From an uncultured Pseudomonadota bacterium (lineage in GTDB: Bacteria; Pseudomonadota; Gammaproteobacteria; Steroidobacterales; Steroidobacteraceae): a stretch of 6,556 bases of DNA. Each line of letters opens with the position of its first letter. Positions within the stretch are counted from its first letter, which is position 1. This document shows, one piece after another, positions 1 to 4,897 of the stretch. The notes under the pieces are model-generated. The model was given only the letters and a program-made list of their open reading frames with translations, was not told the DNA's origin and did not search any database. The position numbers and the translations under genes are program-made. The stretch spans positions 1 through 6,556 of the forward strand of contig CAIVYV010000157.1 of assembly GCA_903910215.1 (NCBI GenBank). Reading direction: 5' to 3'.

Positions 1-1
1 C

Positions 2-184
2 ATCGACCGTGGTCACTATCGGGTGAGTTTCGAGACGCTGTCAGCGCGGGATGAAAACTTGGGCGAGGGTGAGTTCACCGAGCGCTATGCGCGTCGCGTC
101 GAGCGACAGATACGAGAGGCGCCGACCGACTGGCCTTGGTCCCACAAGCGTTGGCGTTTGCAGCCGCCCAATGCATCCGATTGA
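2..184 (+). CDS. LpxL/HtrB-type lipid A acyltransferase, C-terminal end (partial)
   Basis: The reading frame is open from the left edge and stops at TGA 182-184, giving the last 60 residues. The pattern 'YARRVERQIREAPTDWPWSH' followed by KRW resembles the C-terminal end of the lysophospholipid acyltransferase family (LpxL/HtrB/LpxM), where a Tyr-x-Arg-x-(I/V)-Glu helix is followed by Ile-Arg, a Pro, Trp-x-Trp-x-His and an Arg-Trp pair. Family members are inner-membrane enzymes that move an acyl chain from acyl-ACP to a lipid A precursor. The catalytic HX4D region lies outside the window, so activity and acyl specificity cannot be judged. The stop is only 6 bp before the GT2 start, so this is probably the upstream member of the same operon. 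Membership in the acyltransferase family is fairly sure. The exact paralogue (LpxL, LpxM, or an ornithine-lipid or aryl-polyene relative) is not. Confidence 0.72.
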   Translation: MDRGHYRVSFETLSARDENLGEGEFTERYARRVERQIREAPTDWPWSHKRWRLQPPNASD

Positions 185-190
185 CTCCGA

Positions 191-925
191 ATGAGTAACA
201 CCATGACCGATTCCATAACGCCAGCGATCTCCGTTGTAATCCCCGTCTGCAATGAGGAGGACAACGTCATCCCTCTCGCGCGGGAGATTGCAGCGGCGTT
301 GCAGGGCACGCCCTTCGAGATCCTGTTCATCGATGACGGCAGCACGGATCAGACGGCAGCGGCTGTATTGAAGGCGAGGCTAGAGGGTCTCGGTGAAATT
401 CGCTTGTTGAAGCATTCGTTTCGCAGCGGGCAGAGTGCGGCGGTGTGTTCGGGTGTGCGAGCGGCGCGGGCGCCGTGGATTGCGACGCTCGATGGTGACG
501 GGCAAAACGATCCGGCGGATATCCCGGCGTTGTACGCCGAGCGTCACACGGCGGAGCTCGTGATGGGTAATCGCACCATGCGGCGCGATACTTGGCTGCG
601 ACACGCCCAGTCTCGCGTTGCCAATGGGGTTCGCGGTGCTTTGCTTGGCGACGGGACGCCTGATACGGGTTGTGGTATCAAAGTCATGCAGCGCGAGGCG
701 TTCATGGACTTACCACGCTTCGATCATATGCATCGCTTCCTGCCCGCGCTGTTTTTGCGAGCGGGTTGCCGGGTGAAGTCGGTGCCCGTCCGACACCGGC
801 CGCGCGAGCGCGGTGTTTCCAAGTACGGTTTGTTCGATCGCCTGTGGGTCGGCATCGTCGATATCTTTGGTGTGATGTGGCTGCGAAGACGCTACAAGAG
901 TGGTCTTCAGGTCCGAGAGGAATGA
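191..925 (+). CDS. Family 2 glycosyltransferase, polyprenyl-phosphate sugar transferase type (DPM1/ArnC-like)
   Basis: This 244-residue GT-A fold enzyme most likely transfers a sugar from a nucleotide donor to a polyprenyl phosphate on the cytoplasmic face. The N-terminal strand with 'SVVIPVCNEEDNV' (residues 14-26), the 'DDGSTD' nucleotide-binding motif (48-53) and the metal-binding DxD in 'LDGDGQNDP' (D101, D103) are intact. A Gly-x-Ser-Lys-Tyr-Gly element near residues 213-218, preceded by a His-Arg-Pro-Arg-x-Arg stretch, is typical of the dolichyl/undecaprenyl-phosphate transferase group. ArnC-type enzymes are near 320 residues and end in a two-helix membrane anchor. This protein has only one short hydrophobic stretch (about 221-232) and a basic tail. 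The start at 191 lacks a clear ribosome binding site. An in-frame ATG at 203 would shorten the protein by four residues without touching a motif. The stop lies 1 bp before the next gene. The sugar cannot be read from the sequence. Confidence 0.9.
   Translation: MSNTMTDSITPAISVVIPVCNEEDNVIPLAREIAAALQGTPFEILFIDDGSTDQTAAAVLKARLEGLGEIRLLKHSFRSGQSAAVCSGVRAARAPWIATLDGDGQNDPADIPALYAERHTAELVMGNRTMRRDTWLRHAQSRVANGVRGALLGDGTPDTGCGIKVMQREAFMDLPRFDHMHRFLPALFLRAGCRVKSVPVRHRPRERGVSKYGLFDRLWVGIVDIFGVMWLRRRYKSGLQVREE
915..922 (+). promoter_or_regulatory. Ribosome binding site that fixes the LAB_N gene start
   Basis: The purine run GAGAGGAA lies 4 bases upstream of ATG 927. It supports that start over the in-frame ATG at 900, which sits inside the GT2 gene and would add nine charged residues (MVFRSERND) foreign to the family. 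Confidence 0.7.
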
Positions 926-926
926 C

Positions 927-1208
927 ATGCAGGCGAGCGATACGACACTTTGGATCATGATCGGGTTTCTGGGACAAGCGCTGTTCTCGGCCCGATTCTT
1001 CGTGCAGTGGTTGGCGAGCGAGCGCGTCAAGCGCAGCGTGATCCCCACGGCGTTCTGGTATTTCAGTCTTGCCGGTGGTGTGACCTTGCTGGCCTATGCG
1101 ATCCATCGGCAGGACCCGGTGTTTATCGCAGGGCAGGGCTTGGGTCTTGTGGTCTACTTGCGCAATCTGTACCTGATCCGCGCGGGCAAGCAACAGGCTG
1201 ACGCGTGA
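927..1208 (+). CDS. LAB_N domain small membrane protein (lipid-A-disaccharide synthase N-terminal domain family), candidate flippase
   Basis: This 93-residue protein is essentially one LAB_N domain, named for being fused to the N-terminus of LpxB in some bacteria. Nothing of the LpxB GT-B catalytic domain is present, so it is not a lipid A disaccharide synthase. Three membrane helices are visible, at about residues 8-28, 38-59 and 65-84. Family hallmarks include G16-Q17 leading to 'FSARFFVQW', a Ser-Glu pair (31-32), 'PTAFWYFSLAGG' (40-51), 'DPVFIAGQGLG' (63-73) and Tyr-x-Arg-Asn-Leu (77-81). From memory, Pfam groups LAB_N with the SWEET/PQ-loop (MtN3) clan, where three-helix units pair to form transporters. 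It sits between a GT2 and an ArnT-like transferase, 1 bp after the former and overlapping the latter. That is the position held by ArnE/ArnF flippase subunits in arn operons. Flipping a lipid-linked sugar is therefore a contextual inference. Confidence 0.88.
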   Translation: MQASDTTLWIMIGFLGQALFSARFFVQWLASERVKRSVIPTAFWYFSLAGGVTLLAYAIHRQDPVFIAGQGLGLVVYLRNLYLIRAGKQQADA

Positions 1209-2914
1209 TCCTGTCTCGCTCGACGGCGCAGGATCTATTCTGGATCGCGCTGTGGTTCGCGCTGTTGATCCTCGCAGGTTACGGTCTGCGTGATCCGTGG
1301 CCTGCTGACGAACCGCGCTTTGCTTCGATTGCGCGCGATATGGTCGCCACGGGCGACTGGTTGATTCCGCGTGCGGGCGGTGATCTTTACCAAGACAAAC
1401 CGCCGTTGCATTTTTGGATGATCGCGGCGGCGTACTCGCTCATCGGATCTTTGCGCTGGTCTTTCCTGTTGCCGTCGATGTTCGCGTCGCTCGGCACGTT
1501 GTTTCTCGTCTACGACCTCGCTAAGCGATTGCACGGGCGTGAGGCGGGATTACTTGCTGCCGTCACGCTCGCGTGCACCTTGCACTTTACGATCACGACC
1601 CGCGGGGCTCAGATCGACGCTACGCTGATTTTCTTCTGCACGCTGGCACTGTGGGCTTTCTTGCGGCATTGGCTGATCGCGCCAAGCCTAGGGCTTGTCA
1701 TCGTGGGTGGTGTCGCGGCTGGGCTTGGCGTCATGGACAAAGCGGTCGGCTTCCTGACGCTGTTGATCTGGCCATTGGCGTGGTGGTTGCTACGCAAGCC
1801 GGCGATCTTCGCCCGAGGTTCGTCGCCGGTGCGCTCGCCGGCGGATTGGCGTTTTGGTTTGACGGCTCTGGCCGCTTTTGCGCTTGTCTTGGCGGCATGG
1901 CTCGTGCCGATGCTCTGGCACGTGGCGAGTTCGGGATCCGCTGAGCTTACGGCCTATCGCGACGAATTGTTATTCCAACAAACTGTGACGCGCTACACGG
2001 CGGCCTGGCATCACTTGCGACCGTGGTACTACTTCTTGGTCGAGGTCGTGCCGGTGCTGTGGTTGCCCTTCAGTGTGCTGCTCTGGTGGCTCGTGCCGCG
2101 TTGGCGTGTGGACTTATCTGAGCGGCGCGCCGCGACGCTGCTGCCGCTTGCGTGGGCGATCGCCGTGATTGTCTTTTTCAGCCTGAGCCCGGGTAAGCGG
2201 GGCGTTTACATCTTGCCGGCACTACCGGCTTTGGCCTTGGCAGCTTCAGCGCATCTACCCGATATCTATCGACGCATCGGGGTACAGCGTGCGTCTTTGG
2301 TGCTCGCCGCCGTACTCGTCGTGCCTGCATTACTACTCGTGATTGGTCGATTGTTTGGTGTCGATCGCATCGAACGCGTCTGGGCCGAGATCGAATTGGG
2401 TAGTACCTGGCCCGTCGTCAGCTTCGCTATTGTCGCTGCGCTGCTTTGGGCGTTTACGAGCTGGCGCAAGCCTTTATTGGCTTGGCCGTTGGTGCTGGCG
2501 TGTTTAACGGTCCATTGGGGTCTTGCAATCGCACCGCAGATCAATGCCGAGCGCTCGGCCTCGGGGTTCACGCAAGCCATGCTGGCAAAGTTGCCGCCGG
2601 GGCGAGAGCTGGGGTTGGTTGGCTACAAAGAGCAATTCCTGCTGTACCTCGATCGCGAAGTCACCAACTTCGGGCATGCGCGCTGGCGAGAGGGCAATGC
2701 GGAGGCGGAGGATGCCGCAAAGTGGCTGGCCGTCGACCCGAAGGGACGCATCCTGCTGGTGCCCGAGCACTTGCTCGCGCCATGTTTCGAAGAGAATGCC
2801 CGCACTCTTGCGGGGGAGAGCAGCGACGATCTCTGGTGGCTCGTCGAGGGGTTGCCGCAACGCGAGTGCATCGCGCGCGGCAACCCATCAAAGGCGATTC
2901 GCTATCGACCCTGA
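1205..2914 (+). CDS. ArnT-like GT-C family glycosyltransferase (GT39/GT83 type), polytopic membrane protein
   Basis: This 569-residue integral membrane protein should transfer a sugar from a polyprenyl-phosphate carrier to an acceptor on the periplasmic side. After the first helix (about 11-27) comes the first periplasmic loop with the signature 'PWPADEPRFASIARDM' (31-46), including the D35-E36-x-R38 motif expected at the active site. It is followed by a Gly-Asp-Trp turn and K65-P66-P67. A second conserved element, Ser-Pro-Gly-Lys-x-x-x-Tyr-x-Leu-Pro (328-338), matches the ArnT/PMT-like lipid-phosphate binding region. Around ten or more hydrophobic segments run to about residue 448. A soluble, probably periplasmic tail of about 120 residues follows. 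Translation begins with GTG, whose last two bases lie in the TGA stop of the LAB_N gene (4-bp overlap), so the two are probably coupled. The acceptor could be lipid A, which the upstream acyltransferase hints at, but protein or another glycan is possible. Confidence 0.88.
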   Translation: MILSRSTAQDLFWIALWFALLILAGYGLRDPWPADEPRFASIARDMVATGDWLIPRAGGDLYQDKPPLHFWMIAAAYSLIGSLRWSFLLPSMFASLGTLFLVYDLAKRLHGREAGLLAAVTLACTLHFTITTRGAQIDATLIFFCTLALWAFLRHWLIAPSLGLVIVGGVAAGLGVMDKAVGFLTLLIWPLAWWLLRKPAIFARGSSPVRSPADWRFGLTALAAFALVLAAWLVPMLWHVASSGSAELTAYRDELLFQQTVTRYTAAWHHLRPWYYFLVEVVPVLWLPFSVLLWWLVPRWRVDLSERRAATLLPLAWAIAVIVFFSLSPGKRGVYILPALPALALAASAHLPDIYRRIGVQRASLVLAAVLVVPALLLVIGRLFGVDRIERVWAEIELGSTWPVVSFAIVAALLWAFTSWRKPLLAWPLVLACLTVHWGLAIAPQINAERSASGFTQAMLAKLPPGRELGLVGYKEQFLLYLDREVTNFGHARWREGNAEAEDAAKWLAVDPKGRILLVPEHLLAPCFEENARTLAGESSDDLWWLVEGLPQRECIARGNPSKAIRYRP

Positions 2915-2931
2915 CCGTTCACTCAGAACGG
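2915..2931. terminator. Small hairpin between convergent genes, possible bidirectional terminator element
   Basis: CCGTTC and GAACGG form a perfect 6-bp stem around the 5-base loop ACTCA. The left arm starts directly after the stop of the GT-C gene, and the loop contains the stop of the facing membrane protein gene. There is no T-run on either side, so it is not a canonical intrinsic terminator. It could pause polymerase or block 3' exonucleases, or it could be chance. Confidence 0.3.
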
Positions 2932-3510
2932 CAAGCCGTGCGACTGACCGCCCATGCAGAGCAGCATGGGGAATGACAACAGGAAGTTGACGCGCGAGGT
3001 CAGCGTCGCGACACGGCGAGCTTTTGCCTTCTCTTCGGCTGTCGCTTCAACCACGCCGATCACCTTCTTCTGGTTAGGCCAAATCAAGACCCACACGTTG
3101 AAGAGCATGATGGTGCCGAGCCAGGCGCCGATGCCGATCACAACGTGACCCTCTTGCAGGGTGAAGGCGTTCATGAAGTTGCCACCCAGTAGCCAACCAC
3201 CCGTGATCCAGGTGGCGAGCGCCATCCAGCGGAACCACAGCAACGCGCGCGGCGCGACGTACTTGACGATGCCAGCGCCGCCCGGGCCACCGGTGTCTGC
3301 GTTGGCGGCTGCCAGAGCCGGGATCTGTGCCACGTTGAAGTAGTAGAGCAATCCGATCCAGAAAATGCCGGTCACGATGTGCGCCCAGCGACCGAGCCCG
3401 AGTTGGTGGAAGCCGCCGACATCCGGGGTTTGCGGCAGTGCCATGACGATGATCGCAAACACCACACCCAAGGTGACTGTGGCGCCGATGCTATCGAGAG
3501 GGTTTTTCAT
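2923..3510 (-). CDS. PuuD-family (urate hydroxylase N-terminal domain-like) membrane protein without cytochrome c domain
   Basis: This 195-residue protein belongs to the family automatically labelled 'urate hydroxylase PuuD'. The family signature is clear: 'WAHIVTGIFWIGLLYYFN' (42-59), the 'GGPGGAGIVKYVAPRAL' stretch (74-90), W92-F-R-W, 'GAWLGTIMLFNVWVLIWPNQ' (128-147) and Ser-Arg-x-Asn near the last helix. About five hydrophobic segments are visible (8-25, 42-60, 93-110, 122-143, 170-188). H44 and H122 lie in or at the edge of helices and could be heme ligands. Characterised PuuD is about twice this length and carries a C-terminal cytochrome c with CXXCH. Neither that domain nor any purine catabolism gene is visible here, so urate oxidation is unproven. 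The start at 3510 is supported by GGAGAA at 3520-3525, 9 bases upstream. The frame stays open upstream to 3855, but that stretch crosses the promoter region and the DUF1289 gene. Confidence 0.82.
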   Translation of the reverse strand: MKNPLDSIGATVTLGVVFAIIVMALPQTPDVGGFHQLGLGRWAHIVTGIFWIGLLYYFNVAQIPALAAANADTGGPGGAGIVKYVAPRALLWFRWMALATWITGGWLLGGNFMNAFTLQEGHVVIGIGAWLGTIMLFNVWVLIWPNQKKVIGVVEATAEEKAKARRVATLTSRVNFLLSFPMLLCMGGQSHGLPF

Positions 3511-3558
3511 GAGTTCGTGTTCTCCGGCAGATTGCAGACAGGCAAACAAAAAACGACT

Positions 3559-3587
3559 TTGAAGAATAGGCGACGACACCCCATAAT
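3559..3587 (+). promoter_or_regulatory. Predicted sigma70 promoter for the DUF1289-glutaredoxin operon
   Basis: TTGAAG (3559-3564, four of six to consensus) and CATAAT (3582-3587, five of six) are separated by exactly 17 bases. A start near 3594 would give a leader of about 47 bases before ATG 3641. This is the best sigma70 match I found in the window. Confidence 0.5.
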
Positions 3588-3591
3588 TCAA
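3563..3591 (-). promoter_or_regulatory. Predicted sigma70 promoter for the PuuD-like gene
   Basis: On the - strand, TTGAAT (3591-3586) and TATTCT (3568-3563) are separated by 17 bases. Each hexamer matches its consensus at four of six positions. Transcription would begin near 3556, giving a leader of about 45 bases before ATG 3510. It almost entirely overlaps the oppositely directed promoter for the DUF1289 gene. Confidence 0.4.
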
Positions 3592-3628
3592 CGCGATAGG
3601 CGAGTAGTGAGCTCGCATTTGCTGACCT

Positions 3629-3633
3629 AAGGA
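3629..3633 (+). promoter_or_regulatory. Ribosome binding site of the DUF1289 gene
   Basis: AAGGA lies 7 bases before ATG 3641. It favours that start over the in-frame ATG at 3680, which sits just three codons before the first conserved cysteine. Confidence 0.7.
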
Positions 3634-3640
3634 CGGGTCG

Positions 3641-3865
3641 ATGACCGTGATAACTGAGAATTCGATATCCAAGCGACCGATGTCGCCCTGCATCAGCATT
3701 TGTGCGCTCGATTCCTCGGGCCACTGTGCGGGCTGTTTGCGCACGCGCGACGAGATCGCCGGTTGGATCAAGTTAAGTCCGCAGGAGCAATGGTCGCTGC
3801 TGCGGGAGTTGGAAGTTCGTCGGGAGGCGCGTGGATTGCCTGCCCGATCTCGCAAGGGGGAATGA
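3641..3865 (+). CDS. DUF1289 family four-cysteine protein
   Basis: This small protein of 74 residues is recognisable as DUF1289 by Ser-Pro-Cys-Ile near residue 15, the 'CAGCLRTRDEIAGW' block (29-42), and a helical, charged tail with Leu-Arg-x-Leu-x-x-Arg. The four cysteines C17, C21, C29 and C32 are arranged C-x3-C-x7-C-x2-C. This suggests a small zinc or iron-sulfur site, although the family has no agreed function that I know of. The protein is predicted to be cytoplasmic, with no signal peptide or membrane segment. Its TGA stop overlaps an ATG of the downstream glutaredoxin frame (ATGA at 3862-3865), so the pair is probably co-transcribed and translationally linked. It has its own good ribosome binding site and a predicted promoter. 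Confidence 0.87.
   Translation: MTVITENSISKRPMSPCISICALDSSGHCAGCLRTRDEIAGWIKLSPQEQWSLLRELEVRREARGLPARSRKGE
3854..3860 (+). promoter_or_regulatory. Ribosome binding site of the glutaredoxin gene
   Basis: AAGGGGG lies inside the last codons of the DUF1289 gene. It is 10 bases before ATG 3871 but only 1 base before ATG 3862. The spacing favours 3871, as does the Met-Asp opening that I recall for Pseudomonas relatives. Confidence 0.5.
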
Positions 3866-3870
3866 CGAAG

Positions 3871-4191
3871 ATGGATGTGACCGAACGAATCAAAGCGCAG
3901 CTCGAGGCTGCTCCCGTGGTGCTCTTCATGAAAGGTACGCCCGATTTTCCGCAGTGCGGATTTTCGGCGCAGACGGTGGGTGCGCTACGCGCCTGTGGTG
4001 CGAAGTTTCACCACGTCAATATTTTCGAAGATCCGGAGTTGCGCGAGGCGCTGAAGCGTTACTCGAACTGGCCGACGTATCCTCAACTCTATGTCAATGG
4101 GGAGTTGCTCGGCGGTTGCGATATCGCCCTTGAGATGTATCACAGCGGTGAGTTGCAAAAGGCACTCACCGAAGCCGGCGCGACGGCCTAA
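3871..4191 (+). CDS. grxD: Monothiol glutaredoxin, CGFS type (Grx4/GrxD family)
   Basis: This 106-residue cytoplasmic protein is a CGFS monothiol glutaredoxin, a class that binds a glutathione-ligated [2Fe-2S] cluster as a dimer and passes it to other proteins, often with BolA-family partners. 'FMKGTPDFPQCGFS' (19-32) holds the active-site K21 and C29. The cis-proline motif 'WPTYPQLYVNGELLGG' (67-82) and the C83-D84 that follow complete the glutathione-binding site. The length matches the single-domain family of about 105-115 residues, and no domain is missing. An alternative ATG at 3862 would add Met-Thr-Lys and overlap the upstream stop. I chose 3871 for ribosome binding site spacing and family length. 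It follows the DUF1289 gene in the same operon and faces rnt only 10 bp away. Confidence 0.93.
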   Translation: MDVTERIKAQLEAAPVVLFMKGTPDFPQCGFSAQTVGALRACGAKFHHVNIFEDPELREALKRYSNWPTYPQLYVNGELLGGCDIALEMYHSGELQKALTEAGATA

Positions 4192-4201
4192 TCGCCAGAT
4201 T

Positions 4202-4897
4202 TTAAGGGTTCGACTCGTCCGCAACAGGCGAGTTAGGACCGCCGTTGCTGCTGTTGTCATCGTGCCAACCGAGTTCTCGCGCGCGCTTTTCGGCCGCGAG
4301 ATAACTCGGCTGGCAGAAGTTACAGACACGACAAAAAAGATCGGCTGTTCGTTCAGCATCATAGGCTGCCGCATGGGCCGCGGATGAATCCCAATCAAGT
4401 CCGCAGGCCAGCGTGGCTTTGGCAAGCACCGTCTGTCCGAGCGCCGCACCTGCCAAGGTCACCGTGTCGAAACTCGAGAACGGATGGAACGGGTTGCGTT
4501 TGATATCCGCTCGAGCGACCGCCGCGTTCAGGAAGCCAAGATCGAACGAGGCGTTGTGTCCAACCAGGATGGCGCGCTTGCAGCCGTGTAGCTTCACTGC
4601 GTCACGTACTTCCTTGAAGATGCGGGTCAACGCGTCCTTTTCATCAAGAGCAGGGCGCAGTGGATGAAACGGGTCGATCCCAGTGACCGCGAGCGACGCG
4701 GCTTCGATGTTCGCGCCCGCAAAGGGCTTTACGTGATAACTGTGGGTTGCTCCGCGTAGCAACGTGCCGTCGGGCGCCACGTCGATCAATACGGCAGCGA
4801 TCTCGAGTAGGGCGTCGGTTGCGCAGTTGAGACCGCCGGTCTCGACATCGACGACGACCGGTAGAAATCCCCGGAAACGTCGTGCGAGCAGGCTCAT
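4202..4897 (-). CDS. rnt: Ribonuclease T (DEDD-family 3'-5' exoribonuclease)
   Basis: RNase T trims the last nucleotides of tRNA and other stable RNA 3' ends, acting as a dimer in the cytoplasm. The 231-residue protein shows the DEDDh exonuclease set: D17 and E19 in 'PVVVDVETGG' (13-22), D119 in 'GHNASFD' (113-119), and H175 with D180 in 'AHAAAYDAERT' (174-184). The 'KRNPFHPFSSFDT' stretch (133-145) and 'ALGQTVLAKA' (152-161) closely resemble E. coli RNase T. The start at 4897 aligns with the family, and the open frame upstream lies within pyrC. Its ATG overlaps the pyrC stop (ATGA), so translation is probably coupled. The protein is somewhat longer than the E. coli enzyme. The extra length is in the tail after about residue 189, which has an unusual Cys-x2-Cys-x2-Cys (C189, C192, C195) and a polar low-complexity end. 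Confidence 0.95.
   Translation of the reverse strand: MSLLARRFRGFLPVVVDVETGGLNCATDALLEIAAVLIDVAPDGTLLRGATHSYHVKPFAGANIEAASLAVTGIDPFHPLRPALDEKDALTRIFKEVRDAVKLHGCKRAILVGHNASFDLGFLNAAVARADIKRNPFHPFSSFDTVTLAGAALGQTVLAKATLACGLDWDSSAAHAAAYDAERTADLFCRVCNFCQPSYLAAEKRARELGWHDDNSSNGGPNSPVADESNP

Noticed and set aside
702..1193. Open frame of 163 codons on the - strand
   Set aside because: It lies antisense to the GT2 and LAB_N genes, has low-complexity Arg/His/Pro-rich composition, and shows no recognisable motif. It is a shadow of high-GC coding sequence.
927..1208. Calling the LAB_N gene lpxB or a broken lpxB
   Set aside because: The protein is a complete small domain with a proper start and stop and is coupled to both neighbours. 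No LpxB catalytic remnant follows it.
2446..2990. Two overlapping + strand frames past the end of the GT-C gene
   Set aside because: Both are alternative frames of the GT-C C-terminal domain and run over the convergent PuuD-like gene. Their composition is Arg/Ala/Ser-rich without motifs.
3511..3855. N-terminal extension of the PuuD-like frame to 310 residues
   Set aside because: The extension crosses the shared promoter region and the DUF1289 gene in antisense. The family begins near the Met at 3510, which has a ribosome binding site.
4213..4233. Bulged hairpin (ACTCG, CC / GG, CGAGT) as a terminator for the glutaredoxin operon
   Set aside because: It lies inside the rnt coding tail, has a bulge and lacks a T-run, so chance is as likely as function.
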